Below, one piece after another: positions 1-5,815 of a DNA stretch of 6,264 bases. Source of the stretch: DASROJ01 sp035646975 (GTDB taxonomy: Bacteria > Acidobacteriota > Polarisedimenticolia > JACPZX01 > DASXTC01); contig DASROJ010000354.1 in assembly GCA_035646975.1 (NCBI GenBank), positions 1 through 6,264 on the forward strand. The letters run 5' to 3'. The notes under the pieces were generated by a model. That model saw only the letters and a program-made list of their open reading frames with translations, did not search any database and was not told the DNA's origin. A program made the position numbers and the translations under genes. How positions within the stretch are numbered: the first letter of the stretch is position 1; each line of letters starts with the position of its first letter.

Positions 1-1057
1 GGGATGCGGGGGATGAGGGGGCGGCGGCAGATGCGGTGGGCAGCTCCGGCTGCGGGACCAGGCGCCCCTCCTGGTACGAGAAACCGATCTCGTCGTTCCA
101 GTTGAACTTGCGATCGATGATGATGGCCTCTTTGATGCAGAAGGTCTCGCAGATGCCGCATGAGACACAGGTCTTCTCATCCACCCAGGCGATCTTCGAC
201 GACATGTGGGCCGGTTGCCCCTCCGAGTTGGGAGCGTTGATCAGGTGGATGCAGTCGAACGGGCATGTGTCGATGCAGTACTCGCACCCGGAGCACAGCT
301 CGGGGATGACGACGGCCTTGGGGATGTCCTTTGCCTTGATGCGCTTGACCAGATCGCCGTACTGATCGACGATGGCGTCATAGGGGCAAAAGATTCCGCA
401 GACGCTGCAGTTGATGCACATCTCCGGCTCGATGACGTACATCTGCTTCTTGATGCCGGAGATGGCGTTGGTGGGACACTTGATGTCGCAGATCGAGCAG
501 CCGACGCACTCCGACGTGATGTAGTGTGCGCGCCATTCGACACCCTTGCCTTCGGCCGGCACGGGAGACGCTCCCTGGAACTCCTGCGCCTTGTGCGCTC
601 CCAGCGCCGCCTCGGCGCTCGGGGCTTTCGGCAGCTGCACCACCAGCATCTTGTTCCAGTAGCGCTCGGAGAAGCCGCTCACCGGCTCGGTGCAGTCGAA
701 CCTGAGCTTGAAGCTGCGCGGAAAGTCGGCCACGTGATCGCAGAGCTTCGACACCGCCGGGTCTTCCATCGACGCGTGCACATAGACGACGTTGTCGGTC
801 AGCTCGACCCGAATCTTGTACTCGGGCATCAGCTCGGGCATGCCATAGCGGTACTTGAGAGGATGGTTCGGCACCACGGCGGGGAAGATGACCGTCACGA
901 GGAAGCGGTCTGGCTCGTCGAGCATCTCGCAGACGAGCCCTTTGCGCTTCTCGGCCTCGACCGGATCGTCCGGCTCGTTCCTGCGCTCGAGCCAGAGGGC
1001 TTCCCAGCCCTCGACTTCGGTCAAACCTTCGATGATGACGTCGGTTGCGGCGGCCAT
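1..1057 (-). CDS. Four-cluster [4Fe-4S] ferredoxin-like protein with uncharacterised N-terminal domain (3' end outside window)
   Basis: I translated this frame by hand from the ATG at 1057; it stays open for 352 codons to the left edge, so the C-terminus is missing. Residues 1 to about 175 match no family I know. Four CX2CX2CX3C motifs follow: Cys184/187/190/194, Cys214/217/220/224, Cys255/258/261/265 and Cys297/300/303/307. The first three are followed by Pro, the fourth by Ile; Cys269 is an extra cysteine just after motif 3. Such motifs bind [4Fe-4S] clusters, so the protein probably carries four clusters as two ferredoxin-fold pairs and passes electrons in the cytoplasm. No signal peptide or membrane segment is visible. 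The visible end (from residue about 336) is rich in Pro, Ala and Ser, like a linker, so another domain may lie outside the window. The start has only a weak AGAGAG upstream; an in-frame TTG five codons earlier is an alternative. The redox partner is unknown. Confidence 0.9.
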   Translation of the reverse strand, partial: MAAATDVIIEGLTEVEGWEALWLERRNEPDDPVEAEKRKGLVCEMLDEPDRFLVTVIFPAVVPNHPLKYRYGMPELMPEYKIRVELTDNVVYVHASMEDPAVSKLCDHVADFPRSFKLRFDCTEPVSGFSERYWNKMLVVQLPKAPSAEAALGAHKAQEFQGASPVPAEGKGVEWRAHYITSECVGCSICDIKCPTNAISGIKKQMYVIEPEMCINCSVCGIFCPYDAIVDQYGDLVKRIKAKDIPKAVVIPELCSGCEYCIDTCPFDCIHLINAPNSEGQPAHMSSKIAWVDEKTCVSCGICETFCIKEAIIIDRKFNWNDEIGFSYQEGRLVPQPELPTASAAAPSSPAS

Positions 1058-1080
1058 GCGGGCTCTCTGCAAAAGGTGTC

Positions 1081-1096
1081 GGATCGGTGTGGAAAA
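1081..1096 (-). promoter_or_regulatory. TTTTCCACA-CC-GATCC motif in the gap before the ferredoxin gene
   Basis: The 61-bp gap between the two minus-strand genes contains, read on the minus strand, TTTTCCACA followed two bases later by GATCC. The same 9-mer, followed directly by GATCC, occurs on the plus strand at 1688-1701 in the other intergenic region. The 9-mer also fits the loose DnaA-box pattern TTWTNCACA. It could be a shared regulator site or chance. No terminator-like hairpin with a T run is visible in this gap, which fits co-transcription of the two genes. Confidence 0.25.
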
Positions 1097-1118
1097 TTAC
1101 CCCACGACCAGCCCGTCG

Positions 1119-1613
1119 TCAAGGATTTGCTGTGGCTTCCAGCACCCTGGATATCATGGCCCCGGCCTCCTGCGCCTGACCGGCCGAATCGGAGCCGGGC
1201 GTCTCCACCATGATCCGGATGCGGCACCGGGGTCGCGACGCGGCGGGCTCGCCATCAAGGCCTTCCTGCTCCCTGGCCAGCTCGAGAAACAACCCGCGCT
1301 CCGAATAGTTGAACAGGCCGATCACGGTGACACTCGTTCCCGCTTTCAGGACGATCGGACCCGTGGGGTTGTTATGGTGCCATCCTCTTTTCTCGAGCGT
1401 CGGGGCCTGCATGCTGTCACCGCCGGGGTCCGGCTCGTGAAGATCCACCTTGAGTCTGCAGACCTTGCCGTCCCAGGCCGACGCGATCTGTCCGAGCGCA
1501 GCGTTGTCGAGAGACAACGCCGCGCCCGACGAACTGAGCAGTATCGCGACACCAAACAACAGCGCAGTGCGGTGGGAGCGGCGCGCGCAATCCACATCTT
1601 CCTCAGTGCACAT
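1119..1613 (-). CDS. Small exported protein of unknown function
   Basis: From the ATG at 1613 this gives 164 residues. I do not recognise the family. The N-terminus looks like a Sec signal peptide: a basic stretch (Arg11, Arg12, Arg15), a hydrophobic core at about residues 17-27, then a small-residue region with a likely cleavage in ALS-LD after residue 34. The mature part would be about 130 residues, with two cysteines (52 and 130) that could form a disulfide and beta-like alternating segments around residues 86-112 and 129-136. It is probably periplasmic or secreted. A GTG at 1595 (codon 7) has a much better ribosome-binding site, GAGGA at 1600-1604, and gives a more typical signal peptide without the acidic EED stretch; it may be the true start (158 residues). 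The gene ends 61 bp before the ferredoxin gene on the same strand and is likely co-transcribed with it. It lies divergent to the kinase gene. Confidence 0.72.
   Translation of the reverse strand: MCTEEDVDCARRSHRTALLFGVAILLSSSGAALSLDNAALGQIASAWDGKVCRLKVDLHEPDPGGDSMQAPTLEKRGWHHNNPTGPIVLKAGTSVTVIGLFNYSERGLFLELAREQEGLDGEPAASRPRCRIRIMVETPGSDSAGQAQEAGAMISRVLEATANP
1600..1604 (-). promoter_or_regulatory. Ribosome-binding site favouring a GTG start at 1595
   Basis: GAGGA on the minus strand lies 4 bases before the GTG at 1595-1593. No comparable purine-rich site precedes the upstream ATG at 1613. This argues for the shorter start of the exported protein. Confidence 0.45.
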
Positions 1614-1630
1614 CAGCGTGTGCGATCCGG

Positions 1631-1659
1631 TGTAACATCACTGTGACGCGCCGGTTACA
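1631..1659. promoter_or_regulatory. Three spaced TGTRAC half-sites (candidate operator)
   Basis: TGTAAC at 1631-1636 and TGTGAC at 1642-1647 are direct copies whose starts are 11 bp apart, about one helical turn. GTTACA at 1654-1659 is the exact inverse of the first copy and pairs with the second as TGTGAC-N6-GTTACA. Spaced half-sites between divergent genes are typical of a dimeric regulator site, but I cannot name the regulator. Confidence 0.4.
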
Positions 1660-1689
1660 TGGAGGCTGGGCCTGCTTTTCCTCAGCCTT

Positions 1690-1708
1690 TTCCACAGATC
1701 CTGTGGAA
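1690..1708. promoter_or_regulatory. Perfect 8-bp inverted repeat TTCCACAG-ATC-CTGTGGAA
   Basis: The two 8-bp arms at 1690-1697 and 1701-1708 are exact reverse complements with a 3-bp spacer. Neither strand has a T run after it, so it does not look like an intrinsic terminator. It lies 61 bp before the kinase start and could be an operator, or a hairpin in the 5' leader if transcription starts upstream. The left arm overlaps TTTTCCACA (1688-1696), also present at 1088-1096 in reverse. Confidence 0.45.
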
Positions 1709-1760
1709 GGATTGCGGCGCGAATCGATCGGAGCGCATTCTAACAGATTCCCCGCGATGC

Positions 1761-1765
1761 AAAGG
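1761..1765 (+). promoter_or_regulatory. Weak ribosome-binding site (AAAGG) for the kinase gene
   Basis: AAAGG ends 4 bases before the ATG at 1770. It is weak and somewhat close, but the protein from this start begins about ten residues before the kinase fold, as is usual for cytosolic kinases of this type. This supports 1770 over the upstream ATG at 1659. Confidence 0.4.
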
Positions 1766-1769
1766 CCGG

Positions 1770-4700
1770 ATGACCGACTGGATCGGAAAACAGATCTCTC
1801 ATTACCGTGTCACCAGTCAGCTGGGACAGGGCGGCATGGGCGTGGTCTACCTCGCCGAAGACATGAACATCGGCCGCCGCGTCGTCCTGAAACTACTCAA
1901 AGCTGACCTCGCATCCGATCCGCGAATGGAAGAACGATTCCATCGCGAGGCGCGCGCCTGCGCGGCGGTCACTCACCCGAACATCACCACCATATTCGAA
2001 GTCAACCGGCACGAAGGCTCCTGGTATATCTGCATGGAGTTCATCGAGGGAGAAACGCTGCGGGCGATCCTGGGGCGTCGTGGAGCCCTGCCGCTGGCCG
2101 AGGCGGTTCGCATCGCCGCCTGCGCGGCCGACGCCCTCGGCGCGGCCCACGACATCGGCATCGTGCACCGCGACATGAAGCCGGAAAACATCATGATCAC
2201 CACCACCGGACAGGTCAAGGTGCTCGACTTCGGGCTGGCCGCGTTCACCGACTCGCTGCGCCAGCCTCTGGACATCGCCATGATGGACACCGCGGCGGAA
2301 CGCCTCACGAGCCACGGCGTGGCCATCGGCACGCTGCACTACATGTCACCGGAGCAGTCCACTGGAAAGACGGTCACACCGGCGGCGGATGTCTTCTCAC
2401 TCGGAGCGGTGCTCTACGAATCGGTGGCAGGGCTTCCCCCGTTCCGCGGCGAGACCTCGCTGGCCGTGATGCACGCCATCGCGTACGACCAGCCACCCCT
2501 GCTCTCGCTGCGCCGGCGCGAAGTGCCACCGGAGCTCGAGCAGGTGGTGCGTCGCGCCCTGCGGAAGGAGGCCGCTCAGCGCTACGCCACAGGCTCGGCG
2601 ATGCGTGACGACCTGATGCGCGTGATGCCGGCGCTCCAACAGGACACGCCGTCGGTTTCCAGCGTCGCCCGCCCGCAGGGTGGCTCAGGATCGTCCCGGC
2701 CGGTGCAGCATCTTGAGACTCAGGTCAGCGGACAGCATTTCCAGACCGACCTGGTCGGACGCGACGCCGAGATCCGCATTCTGTCGGCGCGGCTCGATTC
2801 GGCCATCGCCGGGGAAGGGTCGCTGGTCCTGGTCGCGGGCGAGGCGGGGATCGGAAAGACACGCCTGGTCAATGAGTTGGCGCGCATGGGCGAGGCGCGC
2901 GGAGCGAGATTCCTTCAGGGACGATGCCTGTTCCGTGAGGGGGGTCTTCCCTATCACCCGTTTCTCGAAGCGGCCGAGCGGCTGATCGCCTATCTGGGTC
3001 TGGACGAGGAAGGAGCCTTCGAGAGCTACGTCCGCGACAGGATGCCCCAGCTCGCCGGTCGGCTTCCGATCCTCAAGTCGTTCCTCCACGTCGTCAGCCA
3101 GGAATCCTCCATCACTCCGATCGCCGACAAGGATCATCTGCTCGACGCCATCAGCGCGCTGTTTCTCGCCTTCGCACGGGAACGGCCGATGATCCTGTTC
3201 ATCGACGACCTGCACTGGGCCGACGAAGCCTCCCTCGATCTGCTCCTGTATCTGGCGCGCAACTGCCGGCAGTCGCAGGGAATCGTCGTCGGCACCTATC
3301 GCCCCGAGGAGCTCGACCCGTCCGGGTCGGCGGCCCACCCGCTGGGCCGCCTGCTGGACCGGATGAGCAGCGGCGACCTCTACACCGAGATCCGGGTCGG
3401 TCGTCTGGGCGCGGGCGAGACCGCCGCCATCATCGCCTCGACACTGGACGGCACGAGACTGCCTCCTGAGTTCGTCGACCGCATCTACAGCGAGACGGCC
3501 GGAAACCCCTTCTTCGTGCTCGAAACGATCAAATTGCTGATGGAGGATGGCACCCTCAAGCAGCAGCGCGGATCGTGGGCGCTGACGCAGTCGCTCGAGC
3601 GGATCAGCATCCCGGGCCGCGTGCATGACGTCGTCACCCGGCGACTTTCGCGTGTCAGCGCGACCGATCGGGAGATCCTCGAGATCGGCGCCTCGGAAGG
3701 AATGGTGTTCCACTCCGACACCATCGCCACCTGCCTCGGCATTCCGCGCATCCGCGTCCTGGGGGCGTTGCAGCGCGCGGAAAAGGAGCACCACCTGATT
3801 CACGCTGAGCAGGAGCGGTACACGTTCGACCATCCGCTCATCCGCGAGATCCTCTGCGAAGCGATTATCCCGGAGCTACGGCGCGAGTATCACCATCTGA
3901 TGGGCGACTACCTCGCCACGAACCGGCGCGGCCGGCCCGGGGAGGAGGCCGCCATCGCCTACCAGTACCTCGAGGCCGGCCAGGAGGAGGCCGCGCTTCC
4001 GTTCCTGGTCGAGGCCGGCGAGCGCGCGCGCCGGCTCTACGCCAACGCCGAGGCGCTCACGGCCCTGAACCGCGCCGAGACGATTCACTCGAAGCTGCGG
4101 GACGCGGCCCGGACGTCGGCCGCCCCGGACGCCGACAGGACGAAGCTCGTGATCAAGCTCTACAAGGACCGGGGCAGGTTGCACCAGCGGCTCGGCGACT
4201 ACGACAGGGCGATGAGCGACTATCTCGCGATGCAGCGAGCCGCCACGGACGCGAAGCTGCCAGAGCGTCAGGCTCACGCCTTGTGCCTCATGGCCGACCT
4301 CTATTACGCCATGGGCGAGTACGACCAGGCCTTCGACCGCGCCGGCCAGGCTCACGATCTGGCGCTGGAAGCCGACGACAAGCGAAGCCTTTCGAATTCG
4401 CTTCGGGTCATGGGTGCGATCCACTTCTATCGCGCCGAATACGATCAGGCTCTGGCGGCGCACAACCGCTCCATCGAGCTGCAGAAGCAGACCAACGACC
4501 TTTCCGGCTACGCGGAGAATCTCAACAAGGTCGGCAATATCCACCTGACACGCGGGGACCGCGACAAGGCCGAGATGGTTTACCAGGCCGCCCTCGCGCT
4601 GGGAAGGCAGTCGGGCAACCGGCTGGCCGAGGCCGAATCGCTCAACAATCTCGGCGTGCTGTGCTACTACGGAGGCGAGGCCGACCGCGCGATGAGCCAT

Positions 4701-5696
4701 TTCGAGGAATGCCTCGCCATCAAGAGAGAGATCGGCGACAAGCGCTCCCTGGCTCGCAGCCTGAGCAATCTCGGCGTGGTGCTCGAGATGCGCGGGGATC
4801 TTTCCGCCGCGGTGAGGACGCACCAGGAGTCACTGGCGATCGTGCGCGAGATCAACGACCAGGGCAGCATCGTCACCGGGCTCAACAATCTCACCAGCGT
4901 CTATTACCGCATGGGCCGTTACGGCGACTCGCTGGCCGTCAGCCAGGAGAGCCTGCAGATCTCCGAGGCGATCGGCGACCGCTGGTTCAAGCCCTATGCG
5001 CTCAACAGCCTGGGACGGATCCGGCTCTGGCTCAACCAGCCGCAGCAAGCCGAGGATCTTTTCACCCGCGCCCTGGAGATGACGCGCCAGCAGGGGCATC
5101 GTGTCGAGCAATGTCACAGCATCCAGAACCTCGGGGCGGCCAGGGCGGCACTGGGCGACGTCGAGGACGGGCTGGCGCTGCTGCGCCAGGCGCGCGAGCT
5201 GGCCATCGAGGTCAAGGCGCGCGAGTACGAGGGCGAGACGCTCTACATCATGGGGCTGCTGCTGGCGGCGCGCGGTGACGTCGAGGCGACGGCGGCCTGC
5301 GCCCGGGAGCTTCGCGACCTGGCCCCCGCTTTGACCTCGCGCGAGGCGGAGATCCGCAGGCTGCATCTCGAAGGATGCGCGGATCTGCTTTCCGGCCGCG
5401 CCGACGAGGCGGCGCAGCGGCTGACGCAGGCCGCCGGGCTGGCGGCCCAGGTCGGGCTCAAGGAGCTGGAATGGAGGATCCGGCATGATCTGGCGCGCGC
5501 TTCGGGCGCCGGCGCCGATTCAGTCGAGGAAATCGTCCGGGCCGCCGGCATCATCACGGAACTGGCCGGCCAGTCGGGCAGCCCGGAGTTGGAGCAGGCC
5601 TATCTCTCCGATCCGATCCGGCAGAGCGTCATGGCCTGGGCCGCCAGCGTGCGCCCGTCGCATGACGATTCCAGCGCAAGAATGACGGATATATAG
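1770..5696 (+). CDS. Ser/Thr protein kinase - STAND/AAA ATPase - TPR fusion protein
   Basis: This is a 1308-residue soluble signalling protein with no signal peptide or membrane segment. Residues about 11-280 are a Hanks-type Ser/Thr kinase with all catalytic elements: glycine loop GQGGMG (19-24), Lys41, helix-C Glu60, HRDMKPEN (133-140, catalytic Asp135), DFG (153-155) and SPE (193-195). It is an RD kinase, so the loop is probably activated by phosphorylation; Thr180, Ser181 and Thr188 are candidate sites. A Ser/Pro/Gly-rich linker (about 286-326) leads to an AAA_16/STAND-type NTPase: Walker A GEAGIGKT (357-364), Walker B ILFIDD (475-480) followed by LHWAD, and the family's GNPFF motif (579-583). 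A winged-helix-like stretch (about 616-700) and helical repeats follow, including eleven 40-residue TPRs (797-1236). The C-terminal 72 residues show no output domain, so the kinase is the likely output. The layout resembles mycobacterial PknK and kinase-AAA-TPR proteins of GC-rich soil bacteria. Substrate and ligand are unknown. Confidence 0.95.
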   Translation: MTDWIGKQISHYRVTSQLGQGGMGVVYLAEDMNIGRRVVLKLLKADLASDPRMEERFHREARACAAVTHPNITTIFEVNRHEGSWYICMEFIEGETLRAILGRRGALPLAEAVRIAACAADALGAAHDIGIVHRDMKPENIMITTTGQVKVLDFGLAAFTDSLRQPLDIAMMDTAAERLTSHGVAIGTLHYMSPEQSTGKTVTPAADVFSLGAVLYESVAGLPPFRGETSLAVMHAIAYDQPPLLSLRRREVPPELEQVVRRALRKEAAQRYATGSAMRDDLMRVMPALQQDTPSVSSVARPQGGSGSSRPVQHLETQVSGQHFQTDLVGRDAEIRILSARLDSAIAGEGSLVLVAGEAGIGKTRLVNELARMGEARGARFLQGRCLFREGGLPYHPFLEAAERLIAYLGLDEEGAFESYVRDRMPQLAGRLPILKSFLHVVSQESSITPIADKDHLLDAISALFLAFARERPMILFIDDLHWADEASLDLLLYLARNCRQSQGIVVGTYRPEELDPSGSAAHPLGRLLDRMSSGDLYTEIRVGRLGAGETAAIIASTLDGTRLPPEFVDRIYSETAGNPFFVLETIKLLMEDGTLKQQRGSWALTQSLERISIPGRVHDVVTRRLSRVSATDREILEIGASEGMVFHSDTIATCLGIPRIRVLGALQRAEKEHHLIHAEQERYTFDHPLIREILCEAIIPELRREYHHLMGDYLATNRRGRPGEEAAIAYQYLEAGQEEAALPFLVEAGERARRLYANAEALTALNRAETIHSKLRDAARTSAAPDADRTKLVIKLYKDRGRLHQRLGDYDRAMSDYLAMQRAATDAKLPERQAHALCLMADLYYAMGEYDQAFDRAGQAHDLALEADDKRSLSNSLRVMGAIHFYRAEYDQALAAHNRSIELQKQTNDLSGYAENLNKVGNIHLTRGDRDKAEMVYQAALALGRQSGNRLAEAESLNNLGVLCYYGGEADRAMSHFEECLAIKREIGDKRSLARSLSNLGVVLEMRGDLSAAVRTHQESLAIVREINDQGSIVTGLNNLTSVYYRMGRYGDSLAVSQESLQISEAIGDRWFKPYALNSLGRIRLWLNQPQQAEDLFTRALEMTRQQGHRVEQCHSIQNLGAARAALGDVEDGLALLRQARELAIEVKAREYEGETLYIMGLLLAARGDVEATAACARELRDLAPALTSREAEIRRLHLEGCADLLSGRADEAAQRLTQAAGLAAQVGLKELEWRIRHDLARASGAGADSVEEIVRAAGIITELAGQSGSPELEQAYLSDPIRQSVMAWAASVRPSHDDSSARMTDI
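4158..5477 (+). repeat. Eleven in-phase 40-residue TPR units inside the kinase fusion gene
   Basis: Residues 797-1236 divide into eleven consecutive units of exactly 40 residues (120 bp each) with no insertion or deletion. The repeated pattern is a start such as SLxxLG or NLxxVG, then a Gly-Asp/Glu turn at positions 14-15, then an Ala-containing second helix and a stretch like LAIxxEIGD. The 40-residue spacing and the GD turn resemble the TPR_12 family and the LGN/Pins type of TPR rather than the usual 34-residue form. Such arrays form superhelices that bind partner proteins or peptides. The DNA copies have diverged, so this is a protein repeat and not a recent duplication. Confidence 0.85.
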
Positions 5697-5712
5697 TTCG
5701 ATATCTATCCAA

Positions 5713-5741
5713 TTGACCGCAGATACTCCTCGTCGTACCTT
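5713..5741 (+). promoter_or_regulatory. Possible sigma70-like promoter for the downstream exported-protein gene
   Basis: TTGACC (5713-5718) matches the -35 consensus at five of six positions. A 17-bp spacer puts TACCTT (5736-5741) at the -10 position, with only three of six matches. The AT-rich TATTAATA at 5745-5752 looks more like a -10 box but lies too far (26 bp) from TTGACC. Either arrangement is tentative. Confidence 0.3.
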
Positions 5742-5762
5742 CCTTATTAATAGGGGGACACC

Positions 5763-5785
5763 TCTTCACTCTGCCCAGGTGAAGA
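5763..5785 (+). other. 7-bp-stem hairpin in the leader of the exported-protein gene
   Basis: TCTTCAC (5763-5769) and GTGAAGA (5779-5785) are perfect reverse complements around a 9-base loop. No T run follows on either strand, so it is not a standard terminator. It would lie in the 5' leader about 30 bases before the start codon and could affect transcript stability or translation. Confidence 0.4.
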
Positions 5786-5803
5786 AAGAGACAAACCACG
5801 TTC

Positions 5804-5811
5804 GGGGGGGG
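5804..5811 (+). promoter_or_regulatory. Ribosome-binding site made of a G8 run
   Basis: Eight consecutive G bases end 4 bases before the ATG at 5816. Part of the run can pair with the CCUCC of 16S rRNA, partly by G-U pairs. It is the only Shine-Dalgarno-like sequence before this start and supports the start choice. A homopolymer of this length at a ribosome-binding site is unusual. Confidence 0.5.
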
Positions 5812-5815
5812 CATC

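Larger units (their letters stand above)
1614..1769. promoter_or_regulatory. Divergent intergenic region between the exported-protein and kinase genes
   Basis: These 156 bases separate two diverging genes and must hold the promoter for each, unless the kinase promoter lies further upstream. I could not pick out a convincing -35/-10 pair on either strand. The stretch holds two operator-like structures, listed separately (1631-1659 and 1690-1708). An in-frame ATG at 1659 would add 37 residues to the kinase, but it lies inside the first repeat cluster and has no ribosome-binding site, so I treat this stretch as untranslated. Confidence 0.55.
5697..5815 (+). other. AT-richer gap between the kinase gene and the next exported-protein gene
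   Basis: These 119 bases are clearly richer in A and T than the genes around them, as expected of a promoter region. They hold a possible promoter (5713-5741), a quasi-palindrome CCTTATTAATAGGG (5742-5755, with TATTAATA exact), a 7-bp-stem hairpin (5763-5785) and a G-run ribosome-binding site. No hairpin followed by a T run is seen after the kinase stop codon, so I find no convincing terminator there. Confidence 0.5.

Noticed and set aside
206..1213. Long plus-strand open frame over the ferredoxin gene
   Set aside because: It is antisense to a frame with four perfect ferredoxin motifs, and its His/Asp/Val-rich product looks like a GC-rich shadow.
855..1646. Plus-strand open frame of 263 residues over the exported-protein gene
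   Set aside because: It covers the opposite strand of a gene with a signal peptide and spans two gene boundaries; its Arg/Ser-rich product has no recognisable domain.
1642..1659. CRP-type site (TGTGA-N6-TCACA)
   Set aside because: The spacing between TGTGA and TTACA is 8 bases rather than 6 and the second half has a mismatch, so I do not name CRP.
1688..1696. Replication origin with DnaA boxes
   Set aside because: Only two isolated 9-mers fit the loose DnaA pattern, 600 bp apart, with no cluster, no AT-rich unwinding region and no replication genes.
1659..1769. N-terminal extension of the kinase from an ATG at 1659
   Set aside because: The extra 37 residues match nothing, no ribosome-binding site precedes this ATG, and it lies within the operator-like repeats.
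2685..3833. Minus-strand open frame of 382 residues inside the kinase gene
   Set aside because: It is antisense to the linker and ATPase with intact Walker motifs; the long frame follows from GC-rich codon use.
3876..4823. Minus-strand open frame of 315 residues, with a further one at 4830-5486
   Set aside because: Both are antisense to the TPR region; their repetitive Val/Gly/Leu-rich products mirror the 120-bp repeat pattern.
4283..5278. Second plus-strand frame of 331 residues within the TPR region
   Set aside because: Its Arg/Gly/Pro-rich product is a typical frame-shifted shadow of a GC-rich gene.
5763..5785. Intrinsic terminator after the kinase gene
   Set aside because: The stem has no T run after it on either strand and lies close to the next start codon.
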